The notes beneath the pieces were generated by a model that was not told where the DNA came from, made no database searches, and saw only the letters and a program-made list of their open reading frames with translations. The translations under genes and the position numbers were made by a program. Positions 23,806 through 31,126 of a DNA stretch of 32,126 nucleotides are shown here, one piece after another; the stretch's first letter is position 1, and each line of letters begins with the position of its first letter. This DNA comes from Corynebacterium striatum ATCC 6940 (GTDB lineage Bacteria; Actinomycetota; Actinomycetes; Mycobacteriales; Mycobacteriaceae). Where the stretch lies: positions 168,765 to 200,890 of the forward strand of contig NZ_GG667523.1 of the NCBI RefSeq assembly GCF_000159135.1, written 5' to 3'.

Positions 23806-25092
23806 TTAATAAGCGGTCTGGGTCGCAACTGGTAGGTCACGCCACTCATCTGGGGTGACGTCAACCTTGCGGGTCGAGCCATCCTTGCCAGTGACGGTGG
23901 CTTCTGCCCAGAAACCTGCCGGCGCGGAGGCCTGCTTGAAGTCGTGAACGAGGCTGTACTTACCGTCGCGGCCACAGTGCAGCTCGCTGTAGTTCACGCG
24001 CATCATGGTGGTGCCGTACTCGATGCGTGCGCGCTCACCTGGCTTAAGGTCGAGTGGCGCCAATGCGGTACCCACCGGCATGTAGGCACGCTGTGCGGCA
24101 CCGATGGAGCCGAGCCAGCCCTCCGGCAGGCGGCCTTTATTGCCCAGCCAGTTCATCTGGCCGTTGTACTGCGCGCCCACCAGGTGGTCGGTGATGCCAC
24201 GATAGGTGTAGTCAGCCTCAGTCCAGTTCATGAAGTCCTGGGAATAGCCCGGCTTTCGGAAGGTAGGAGCTACGCCCTCAATAGCGTTCGGGTACCACTG
24301 CATATCGCCAGCGGTGCACTCTTCGCCTTTGCGCGGCCAATTCTCGCGCTGCAGGTCGGTAGCAGGTTTGACCACATGGTCCTGCTTTTCATCGGCAATC
24401 TTCTCCAGGCTTGGGCCGGAGATGGCATTGTAGCCACCATCAACAACCTTGCTGTTCGCACCCGGCGCGCGGGACGGAATCTCAAGCGCTTGGTCATCAA
24501 CGGTGCCGTCGGCGTGGATTACGGTTGCCCAGGCATAACGCTCGGCCGGTGCGGTACCTCTGATGACATTTGCACCCGGGATATTGGTATAGATGCCATC
24601 CTTACAGTCCACGAACATGGAAATGAAGTCTTTTTCCACGGTGCCGTATTCCACGCGGAAGGAATCGCCAGGCGCAAGCTTGATCGGCCCGATGGTTTCC
24701 CCCTCGATCCAGCCGTTAGACAGAGTCAGACCGATGTCTGTCTTTGCGGTGGTGTTCCAGTTGGAAGGCCACTTGGCGGCAGAGTTTGCTTCGATCTCGT
24801 GATTGGTGCCGGATTCGATGGTGGCGGTGTACGGAACCGTCTGCTTGGTGGTGTTGGTGAACTGGATGGTGCCATCCGAAAGGTAACGGCGGCCAGTTTC
24901 ACCAAAATGCCAATCCGGATAACCCGCTGCAGTAGCTTCTGCTGGGCTGCACTCCTGGTAGAGATTCTCAATCGGATAGCCCTGTGGCATGGCGGGGATC
25001 TCTGCGTGCGCCGCAGCAGGGGCAACGAGGCTTGCCGCAGACAGCGCGGCGGCTGCTACGTAGTAGCTGAGATGGAGGCGGGGAATGCGCAT
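23806..25092 (-). CDS. Secreted two-module protein A of the paralogue trio
   Basis: A 428-residue exported protein, family not recognised. The signal peptide (1-30, ending AHA) precedes two copies of the same module: Cys48-Cys163 (spacing 115) with TIGPIKLAPG at 133-142, and Cys259-Cys373 (spacing 114) with ALAPLDLKPG at 343-352. After each second Cys come K/R-DG and an AxAPAER- or ASAPAGF-type segment. A charged linker (about 200-255) joins them. AAAGGAAA precedes the ATG. It is the first gene of the trio, downstream of a spaced inverted repeat (25132-25171). Roles such as toxin, adhesin or surface layer are all open. Confidence 0.85.
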   Translation of the reverse strand: MRIPRLHLSYYVAAAALSAASLVAPAAAHAEIPAMPQGYPIENLYQECSPAEATAAGYPDWHFGETGRRYLSDGTIQFTNTTKQTVPYTATIESGTNHEIEANSAAKWPSNWNTTAKTDIGLTLSNGWIEGETIGPIKLAPGDSFRVEYGTVEKDFISMFVDCKDGIYTNIPGANVIRGTAPAERYAWATVIHADGTVDDQALEIPSRAPGANSKVVDGGYNAISGPSLEKIADEKQDHVVKPATDLQRENWPRKGEECTAGDMQWYPNAIEGVAPTFRKPGYSQDFMNWTEADYTYRGITDHLVGAQYNGQMNWLGNKGRLPEGWLGSIGAAQRAYMPVGTALAPLDLKPGERARIEYGTTMMRVNYSELHCGRDGKYSLVHDFKQASAPAGFWAEATVTGKDGSTRKVDVTPDEWRDLPVATQTAY

Positions 25093-25609
25093 CGCTACGT
25101 TTCCTTTTATTCACTATTTTTGCAGTTTGAGGTTCACAGCGGCACGGTCTCTCCCTCCACGCGCTGTGAACTACTCACATGACGCTAGACGGCCACCATC
25201 GCATCCTTCAATACCTCAGATACTTTCGGATAATTGCCCCTTGAGCTGGATCTTTACAGGTTTTTCCCAGCTAATTGCTATCCGAGAAACACTCGAAATT
25301 GTCCTTTCGTACACACCCGCTTTTGCCCCCTTTCCCCGAGTTGCCAACAAGATGGGAGGAAAGTTATCCACAGGCTGGGGATAACTCTGTGAAAATCAAA
25401 TTCCCCAGGTTTCTTCCACAGCCTGTGGATAACTGTTTTCACCCACTTCCACAAGGGCTAAATCACAAGGATGTAAGTCTTCTTGCCTGCATGATCAGGG
25501 AAAACTCCGGCCATGCGTTCGGTAAATTACAAAAATGTAGTTATCCACATTGTGGATAACTATTGTGGAATTCTTTCGCACAAGCGTTTTGGTGAATAAC
25601 TCGCCGGAG
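25093..25609. promoter_or_regulatory. Intergenic region upstream of the trio
   Basis: A 517-base gap, less GC-rich than its surroundings, between the trio (minus strand) and the end of the rhomboid gene. It holds the inverted repeat at 25132-25171 and a group of DnaA-box-like nonamers from 25364 onward, listed separately. Its frames lack homology I can recognise. Confidence 0.65.
25132..25171 (-). promoter_or_regulatory. Spaced inverted repeat, candidate operator
   Basis: GTTCACAGCG (25132-25141) and CGCTGTGAAC (25162-25171) are perfect reverse complements with centres 30 bases apart, about three helical turns. They lie 40-80 bases upstream of protein A's start, just upstream of AT-rich DNA (AAAATAGTGAATAAAA on the minus strand) that could contain the -10. 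This is the position expected for an activator of NarL type. Confidence 0.55.
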
Positions 25610-25618
25610 TTATCCCCA
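25364..25618. promoter_or_regulatory. Cluster of DnaA-box-like nonamers
   Basis: Four perfect TTATCCACA boxes occur: 25364-25372 (+), 25424-25432 (-), 25541-25549 (+) and 25551-25559 (-). Two TTATCCCCA variants lie at 25376-25384 (-) and 25610-25618 (+), and a weak one (TTATTCACC) at 25591-25599 (-). The pair at 25541/25551 is head to head, separated by one base. Such density is characteristic of replication origins or DnaA-titrating loci, but no dnaA or dnaN is in the window. Confidence 0.75.
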
Positions 25619-26254
25619 AAGCCCAGCTCTCAAGGCCAACAACACGCCGACAACCCCGAACACTGCAGCAACTCCAATCCAGTGCACAGCCTTCCGGCGC
25701 GAAAACAGGAACAGAGTCAGCACAATGCCGATTAACAGCCCACCCAGGTGTCCCCACAAGGAGACGCCACTCATGATGAACGTGTAAACCACATTTGCGA
25801 GCACCAAGAAGATGGGCGCGCGCAGATCCATTCCTCGGCTGCGGTAAACACCCACCAGCATCGCCAGCAAGGCATAAAGCGCGCCCGACGCCCCCACAGT
25901 CGGCGCGTCGTAGTCCATCCACAGCACAGCCGCGGAGGCGCCCAAGACGGAGACCACATAGCTCGCCGCATAAAGCGCATGCCCAAGTGCCTGCTCGATC
26001 TCGCGCCCGATAAAGACGAGAAGGCACATGTTGAGCGTCAGATGCCCGACGTCGATGTGCATGAAGCCGGCCGTGATGGCCGTGGCCGGGGCGGCGGCAA
26101 ACTCTGGACCCCAAAGAGTCCACGCATAAGCCAAAGAAGAGTCATAGTAGGACCCTGAAAGAGAGCGGGACTGGATCGCTGTCACTGCCCAAGCCAGAAA
26201 GCACACCGCGACGATTGCTGTGGTGACGGGCGCTTGTTTGATGTAGTTCTTCAA
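25610..26254 (-). CDS. Rhomboid-family intramembrane serine protease
   Basis: A 214-residue polytopic membrane protease. Family motifs are present: HIDVGHLTLNM (His66, His71, Asn75), the catalytic serine in GASGALYALL (Ser123), and the partner histidine in WGHLGG (His169). Six membrane segments fit the bacterial core. It cleaves single-pass membrane proteins within or near the bilayer; substrates are unknown. The ATG at 26254 has only a weak upstream purine run. The last codons overlap a DnaA-box-like TTATCCCCA. Confidence 0.92.
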   Translation of the reverse strand: MKNYIKQAPVTTAIVAVCFLAWAVTAIQSRSLSGSYYDSSLAYAWTLWGPEFAAAPATAITAGFMHIDVGHLTLNMCLLVFIGREIEQALGHALYAASYVVSVLGASAAVLWMDYDAPTVGASGALYALLAMLVGVYRSRGMDLRAPIFLVLANVVYTFIMSGVSLWGHLGGLLIGIVLTLFLFSRRKAVHWIGVAAVFGVVGVLLALRAGLWG

Positions 26255-26274
26255 CTTTCCCCCAAAACTGGAAG

Positions 26275-26308
26275 GAGCCCACCACCACTAAAAAGTGGCG
26301 GTGGGCTC
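26275..26308 (-). terminator. ppiA terminator
   Basis: GAGCCCACCACCACT (26275-26289) pairs with AGTGGCGGTGGGCTC (26294-26308) at 14 of 15 positions around a four-base loop. It begins 14 bases past the ppiA stop and precedes the rhomboid gene, so it should separate the two minus-strand transcripts. Confidence 0.75.
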
Positions 26309-26321
26309 AACGCAGGAGCTC

Positions 26322-26843
26322 TTATGCAATCTCGATGGACTCGATGATGACGTCCTCACGCGGACGGTCCATGCGGTCAGTTGCAACCTTGGCAATCTTG
26401 GAAACGACATCCTGGGAAGCCGGGTCCGTGACCTCACCGAAGATGGTGTGGTGGTTGTTCAGGTGCGGAGTCGGAGCCACCGTGATGAAGAACTGGGAAC
26501 CGTTGGTGCCTGGGCCGGCATTAGCCATGGCCAGCAGGAACGGACGGTCGAACTGCAGCTCCGGGTGGAACTCGTCTTGGAACTGGTAGCCAGGGCCGCC
26601 ACGGCCGGTACCGGTTGGGTCGCCACCCTGGATCATGAAGTTGTCGATGATGCGGTGGAAAATTGCGCCATCGTAGAACGGGCCGGACTGCTCGCCCTTT
26701 GCGTTCTGGGTGGAGTAGTCCTTCTCGCCCTTGGCCAGGCCGACGAAGTTCTCCACAGTTACCGGTGCATGGTTACCGAAAAGGTCGATAACGATATCAC
26801 CGTGATTGGTGTGCATCGTTGCAGTTGCGGTCTTCTGAGTCAT
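26322..26843 (-). CDS. ppiA: Cyclophilin-type peptidyl-prolyl isomerase
   Basis: Cytoplasmic protein-folding enzyme of 173 residues that interconverts cis and trans Xaa-Pro bonds. Seen: NHGDIVIDLFGNHAP, active-site FHRIIDNFMIQGGD, GTNGSQFFIT and NNHHTIFGEV. At the position of the cyclosporin-contact tryptophan there is a histidine (PHLNNHHTIFG), as in many bacterial cyclophilins. The frame extends to 26882, but ATG at 26843 best fits the family start, and a -10 (TACAAT, minus strand, 26856-26851) ends seven bases before it, pointing to a leaderless mRNA. Confidence 0.94.
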   Translation of the reverse strand: MTQKTATATMHTNHGDIVIDLFGNHAPVTVENFVGLAKGEKDYSTQNAKGEQSGPFYDGAIFHRIIDNFMIQGGDPTGTGRGGPGYQFQDEFHPELQFDRPFLLAMANAGPGTNGSQFFITVAPTPHLNNHHTIFGEVTDPASQDVVSKIAKVATDRMDRPREDVIIESIEIA

Positions 26844-26850
26844 GCCGACC

Positions 26851-26913
26851 ATTGTATGGAATTTCTTGCTCGCGCGCCGCAAATGACATAACGCCCTAAG
26901 CGATCACTATGCT
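26851..26913. promoter_or_regulatory. Divergent ppiA / HAD promoters, likely leaderless
   Basis: TACAAT on the minus strand (26856-26851) ends seven bases before the ppiA ATG. TATGCT on the plus strand (26908-26913) ends seven bases before ATG 26921. Neither gene has a ribosome site, so both transcripts may begin at their start codons. No convincing -35 hexamers are seen. Confidence 0.45.
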
Positions 26914-26920
26914 TATCCCC

Positions 26921-27559
26921 ATGATTCGTGCCGTGCTCTTCGACCTCGACGACACCCTCATGGACCACACCTCCGCCATGCACGCCGGATTGGATGAATG
27001 GTGTGCAGAGCTAGGCGTTGCGCAGGGCCAGCACGCGCGTTTCTCCGCCCTCGAGCGCAAATGGTTCAGTGCTTATGAGCGTGGAGAGGTCACGCACCAG
27101 GGGCAACGCATTGAACGCTGCCGCGAGTTTCTGGGGCAGACGCTTGACGACGCCGCCTCCCTCGCCGCCTACGACGGCTACCTGGCTGCATATCAGCGCA
27201 ATTGGCGGGCATTTCCGGATGCTCTACCTGCATTGCGCCGCGCACTGGCGGCTGGGCTAAACGTTGGGATTCTCACCAATGGTGCCCGTGGGATGCAGGA
27301 GGGCAAGCTCCGCGCGGGCGGACTTAATCTTCCGGAAGTGCAACTGATTGCCACCGTAGATTTGGGCATTCCCAAGCCGCAGGCTGCGGCTTACCACGAG
27401 GGTTGCCGCGTGCTGAGAAGCGAGCCTGCGCACACGCTCATGGTGGGCGATTCCCTGGCTAACGACGTCGAAGGCGCCCGCGCCGCCGGGCTGCAGGCGG
27501 TGTACCTGCAACGCGACGGATCGGGCGAGATTTCGAGCTTGGACGAGCTGAGCTTCTAA
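26921..27559 (+). CDS. HAD-superfamily hydrolase
   Basis: A 212-residue phosphatase-like enzyme. Motif I is LFDLDDTL (nucleophile Asp8 and acid Asp10 from this start), motif II ILTNGA, motif III lysine in GIPKPQAAAY, and motif IV MVGDSLANDVEGARAAG. A helical cap lies between motifs I and II, as in the YjjG/HAD-IA group. The substrate cannot be predicted. ATG at 26921 is chosen over 26909 because the motif spacing fits and a -10 lies at 26908-26913. Its stop overlaps the convergent metE stop by three bases. Confidence 0.9.
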   Translation: MIRAVLFDLDDTLMDHTSAMHAGLDEWCAELGVAQGQHARFSALERKWFSAYERGEVTHQGQRIERCREFLGQTLDDAASLAAYDGYLAAYQRNWRAFPDALPALRRALAAGLNVGILTNGARGMQEGKLRAGGLNLPEVQLIATVDLGIPKPQAAAYHEGCRVLRSEPAHTLMVGDSLANDVEGARAAGLQAVYLQRDGSGEISSLDELSF

Positions 27560-29820
27560 GCGGGAACGAGTGAGCTGAGCACCTCTTCGCGGGCCAAGAC
27601 CATGTTGCGCAACGAGGCCTCGGTCTCGTCGTAGCCGCGGGTCTTCAGGCCGCAGTCCGGGTTGATCCATAGGCGCTCGACTGGAACGTTGCGCAGGGCC
27701 GCGCGGATGAGTTCTGCCATCTCCGCCACGGATGGGATGCGCGGCGAGTGAATGTCATAGATGCCTGGGCCGATCTCGGAGTGAAACTTGTCGTCGATGT
27801 CTTCGAGGAGCTCCATGCGGGAACGCGCCGCCTCGATGGAGGTGACATCGGCGTCAAGGCCAGCGACCGCATCGATGATTTGGCCGAACTCTGAGTAACA
27901 CAGGTGCGTGTGAATCTGCGTCGTGGGCTTTGCCTCCAAAGCAACGAGTCGGAAGGAACGCACCGCCCAGTCCAAGTAGGCCTTGCGATCCTGCTCTCGC
28001 AGTGGCAGCAGTTCACGCAGGGCGGGCTCGTCAATCTGGATGATGTCGATGCCAGCCTCTTCGAGATCACGCACCTCGTCGGCGAGAGCCACACCCAGCT
28101 GATCCGCGGAGACGGACTGGTTAACGTCATCGCGCACGAAGGACCACGCAAGGATGGTTACTGGACCGGTGAGCATTCCCTTGACGTGCTTCTCGGACAG
28201 GGACTGCGCATAGCGTGCCCACTCCACCGTCATCGCTTGCGGGCGGGAGATGTCGCCCACCACGATTGGCGGGCGGGTGCAGCGGGAGCCATAAGACTGG
28301 ACCCAGCCGTTCTCGGTGACTACGAAGCCGTCGAGCAGCTCGGCGAAGTACTGCACCATGTCGTTGCGCTCTGGCTCGCCGTGCACCAGCACGTCCAAGC
28401 CCAGGCGTTCTTGCAGCTCGATGACCTGCTTGACCTCGTCGCGCAGGGCGTCGACGTAGGCGGCGTCGGAAAGCGTGCCCTTGCGGTGAGCCGCACGTGC
28501 CGCACGGATCTCCTGCGTTTGTGGGAAGGAACCGATGGTCGTGCTCGGCAGCAGCGGCAGGCCAAGAGCTTTTTGCGCTTCATTGCGCTCGGCGAACAGC
28601 GGCTGCCGCTGCACCTCGCCCTCCGGCAACTGCGCGGTGCGGTTTTGCACCGCCTCGTTGTGGGTACGGGCCGACTCGGCTCGGGTGCGCACTGCACGGT
28701 CGGCCTGGGCATACGCCTCCGGTGCTGCAAGCGGGCCGGAGCTCAGGGCGACGACCTCGCGCACCTTTTCATTGGCGAAGGAGAACCAGTTGGCTACGTC
28801 AATGGGAAGCGAAGTCTCTGCTTCCACGGTATGCGGAACGTGCTGCAGCGAGACCGAGGTGGTTACCGATGCGCCCGGAAGGGTCTCCAGCTTGGCTCGC
28901 AGGTCACGCAGATTTGCCGCCCAGACGTTGCGGCCGTCAACCAGTCCGGCGCTGAGGTGGGATTTCAGTCCAGCCACGCGCTCCAGGTAGCTCGGATCCA
29001 GCGCGAGGGTGCCCACGGAAAGATCCACCTGCACCGCCTCCGGCTGCAGCTCGTTGATGGCGTCCAGACCCTTGCGCACCGAGCCATAAGGCGTGGTCAG
29101 GTAAACCTGCGGGCGCTTTTCCGCGGCGAGGATACGGCGATAAGCGCTCAGGAGTGCCTGGGCAAGGGCGGCGTCGTCAGCCGCTGCAAGATCCGCGACC
29201 AGAGCGGGCTCGTTGAGCTGTACCCACTCCACCCCGGCAGCGTGGAGCTGCTCGAGGACAGATATATAGGAATCGACCACGGCATCAAGGTGCTCAAGCG
29301 GCTGCGTGCTCGATCCGTCTGCCTGCTTGGACAGAGCCAGCAAGGTCACCGGACCCACGAGCACGGGACGCACGGCGTGGCCGGCATTGCGAGCCTCTTC
29401 CACGATCTTGAGAACGCGCTGCGGGCGGGCGTTAAACGTCTGGTCATCGGCGATCTCCGGGACGATGTAGTGGTAATTGGTGTCGAACCACTTAGTCATT
29501 TCGAGAGGCGCGGAGTCGGCATTGCCACGGGCCAGACGGAACTCGTCATCGAGGGTCTCTCCCTGCACCGCGCCAACGGTCAGCGCGGTCTCGAGGACGT
29601 GGTCGTAATAAGCCACGTCTGCTGGGATGGCGTAGTCCTCGTTAAGCCCGAGGTCGCGCAGGCGCGCATAAGTGTCAAGACGCAGCGAGTGCGCTGCCGA
29701 CTCAAAGGTCTCGGCGTCGATCTTGCCGGACCAGTAGGCCTCTAGTGCGCGCTTGAGCTCGCGGTTCGCGCCGACGCGTGGGTAGCCTTCGATGGTGGCC
29801 TTAGGAAATGGTGCGTTCAT
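27556..29820 (-). CDS. metE: Cobalamin-independent methionine synthase
   Basis: Transfers a methyl group from 5-methyltetrahydrofolate to homocysteine, the last step of methionine synthesis. The 754 residues match the usual MetE length. The N-terminal half starts FPKATIEGYPRVGANRELK. The catalytic half carries the zinc ligands in QIHTHLCYSEF and in NPDCGLKTRGY. It overlaps metF by four bases (ATGA), so both are made from one message and metF supplies the methyl donor. It ends tail to tail with the HAD gene. Confidence 0.97.
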   Translation of the reverse strand: MNAPFPKATIEGYPRVGANRELKRALEAYWSGKIDAETFESAAHSLRLDTYARLRDLGLNEDYAIPADVAYYDHVLETALTVGAVQGETLDDEFRLARGNADSAPLEMTKWFDTNYHYIVPEIADDQTFNARPQRVLKIVEEARNAGHAVRPVLVGPVTLLALSKQADGSSTQPLEHLDAVVDSYISVLEQLHAAGVEWVQLNEPALVADLAAADDAALAQALLSAYRRILAAEKRPQVYLTTPYGSVRKGLDAINELQPEAVQVDLSVGTLALDPSYLERVAGLKSHLSAGLVDGRNVWAANLRDLRAKLETLPGASVTTSVSLQHVPHTVEAETSLPIDVANWFSFANEKVREVVALSSGPLAAPEAYAQADRAVRTRAESARTHNEAVQNRTAQLPEGEVQRQPLFAERNEAQKALGLPLLPSTTIGSFPQTQEIRAARAAHRKGTLSDAAYVDALRDEVKQVIELQERLGLDVLVHGEPERNDMVQYFAELLDGFVVTENGWVQSYGSRCTRPPIVVGDISRPQAMTVEWARYAQSLSEKHVKGMLTGPVTILAWSFVRDDVNQSVSADQLGVALADEVRDLEEAGIDIIQIDEPALRELLPLREQDRKAYLDWAVRSFRLVALEAKPTTQIHTHLCYSEFGQIIDAVAGLDADVTSIEAARSRMELLEDIDDKFHSEIGPGIYDIHSPRIPSVAEMAELIRAALRNVPVERLWINPDCGLKTRGYDETEASLRNMVLAREEVLSSLVPA

Positions 29821-30740
29821 GGGTGTACTCCAATTCGATTCAAAAGGTCTTGAGTGATGTGAGGGTTGTTGTGGGTATAGATATGGAGGCCGTCTGCCCC
29901 TGAGCGCAGTACGCTTCGAGTCAGCTCGGCGGTGAGTTCCATTCCGATTTCATGTTCTTCATCTGGGGTGGATGCTGCCGCGAGTGCGGCCCGCACACGG
30001 GGTGGGACCTGCAACCCGGACAGCTTGGCCATTCGCTCGAGCCGGGCCACGCTGGTCATCGGCATGATTCCCGGGATGAGCGGAATACGCACGCCGGCCA
30101 GCCGGGCGCGTTGGGCAAAGCGGGCGTAGTCTTCGGCGTCGAAGAAAAGCTGGGTGATGGCAAAGTCCGCGCCGAGCCGCTGTTTGGCGAGCAGAACGTC
30201 GAAGTCCTCGTCGAGGTTCGCGGACTCCGCGTGGCCGTTGGGATAGCAAGCCACCCCCACCGCGAGGCTGCCTGCGGCGAAACGTGCGGCTTGGCCCGCC
30301 TCGCGGTGGCGGATGAGCCGGACCAGCTCGTCGGCATGCTGCAGATAGTGCGCCGGCATGCCGCCTTCGGGCAGGTCGCCACGAAGGGCGAGCAGGCCGC
30401 GCACGCCGGCGTCGACAAGCGCATCGATCCAGCCGATGAGCTCCTCCCGCGTGCCAGCCGTGCAGGCGAGGTGAGCGAGCGGGCGCATGGACGTGGTGCG
30501 TGAGATTTGTTCGATGAATGCCGCGGTGCCTTCCAGCCATCCGGAGCGCTGTGAGCTCGTCACCGCAATGTAGTCCGGGTTGTACCCCTGCAACACCCGC
30601 AGGAGCTCGGCGGTAGTGCTCGCATCAGCATCGTTGCGCGGTGGAATCACCTCGAAAGAGAGCGCGGTCCTTTGGCGCGGCTCAACAGATACTTCACTGA
30701 ATTGGTCTAGTGGTGCTGAAGCGGATAGACGCGGGGTCAT
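29817..30740 (-). CDS. metF: Methylenetetrahydrofolate reductase
   Basis: Reduces 5,10-methylene- to 5-methyltetrahydrofolate, the methyl donor used by MetE. The 307-residue FAD-dependent TIM barrel shows FEVIPPRN, DYIAVTSSQRSG, HLACTAGTREEL, GLLALRGDLPEG, DFAITQLFFDAEDY and IPLIPGIMPM. ATG at 30740 is preferred over GTG at 30746 because GGGAGG would touch the GTG but sits at proper distance from the ATG. It is the first gene of the metF-metE operon. Confidence 0.95.
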   Translation of the reverse strand: MTPRLSASAPLDQFSEVSVEPRQRTALSFEVIPPRNDADASTTAELLRVLQGYNPDYIAVTSSQRSGWLEGTAAFIEQISRTTSMRPLAHLACTAGTREELIGWIDALVDAGVRGLLALRGDLPEGGMPAHYLQHADELVRLIRHREAGQAARFAAGSLAVGVACYPNGHAESANLDEDFDVLLAKQRLGADFAITQLFFDAEDYARFAQRARLAGVRIPLIPGIMPMTSVARLERMAKLSGLQVPPRVRAALAAASTPDEEHEIGMELTAELTRSVLRSGADGLHIYTHNNPHITQDLLNRIGVHP

Positions 30741-31126
30741 GTTCACCTCCCTTACTGGTCAACGGATTTTGCTTGCGATGAAATGTACCAAGCTGTCCAT
30801 TTTTCGGGGAAGAGTAACTTATTAAATAGTACTTTTAAAAGTGGCGTGCCTGCAGGCTTTTTAAAAATTGGCACGAATAAAAATAGAAGGTTGCGTACCA
30901 AGCTGTCTAGCAATCAGCTCTTGTTACGTGCAAAAGTCCGGCTCTACAGACTAGAGCTAAAGAGACGTTCTCGCCCGCTGAGTCATAATCAAGCGCAATA
31001 AGGGTCACCACCGCATCATGCAGGGGTGACCCTTTGCTTTTCCTTCATACGTATAGTGGCGGGCCTTAACGCCCGTCACTACGCTGGTGAGAAGCACACG
31101 ATAAAGTCAATTTAAGGAGCGTTCGC
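30741..31126. promoter_or_regulatory. met upstream region with repeats and palindromes
   Basis: This 386-base gap has no credible gene. It holds a 13-base direct repeat, GTACCAAGCTGTC, at 30785-30797 and 30895-30907; a perfect palindrome ACTTTTAAAAGT (30831-30842); and GCTCTA (30941-30946) paired with TAGAGC (30952-30957). On the minus strand the second repeat reads TAGACAGCTTGGTAC, whose first five bases match the McbR half-site TAGAC known for C. glutamicum sulfur and methionine genes; the second half-site is poor. I see no SAM riboswitch that I could support. Confidence 0.55.
31000..31034 (+). terminator. Orphan plus-strand terminator
   Basis: AAGGGTCACC (31000-31009) pairs perfectly with GGTGACCCTT (31025-31034), and GCAT/ATGC can pair inside the loop. 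It is followed by TTGCTTTTCC, so it faces the plus strand. There is no plus-strand gene before it within the 260 bases back to the metF start, which suggests a short untranslated RNA ending here. Confidence 0.7.

Noticed and set aside
23944..25182. 412-residue open frame on the plus strand
   Set aside because: Antisense to the secreted protein A gene, which has a signal peptide, a ribosome site and paralogues.
25364..25618. Calling this the chromosomal origin oriC
   Set aside because: The boxes are real, but dnaA, dnaN and rpmH are not in the window and I cannot compute GC skew. Reported as a DnaA-box cluster only.
27904..29745. 613-residue open frame on the plus strand
   Set aside because: Antisense to metE. 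High GC and codon bias open the opposite frame; no domain or ribosome site is seen.
30741..31126. SAM or cobalamin riboswitch upstream of metF-metE
   Set aside because: No conserved riboswitch core could be picked out. The palindromes there fit protein binding sites or termination better.
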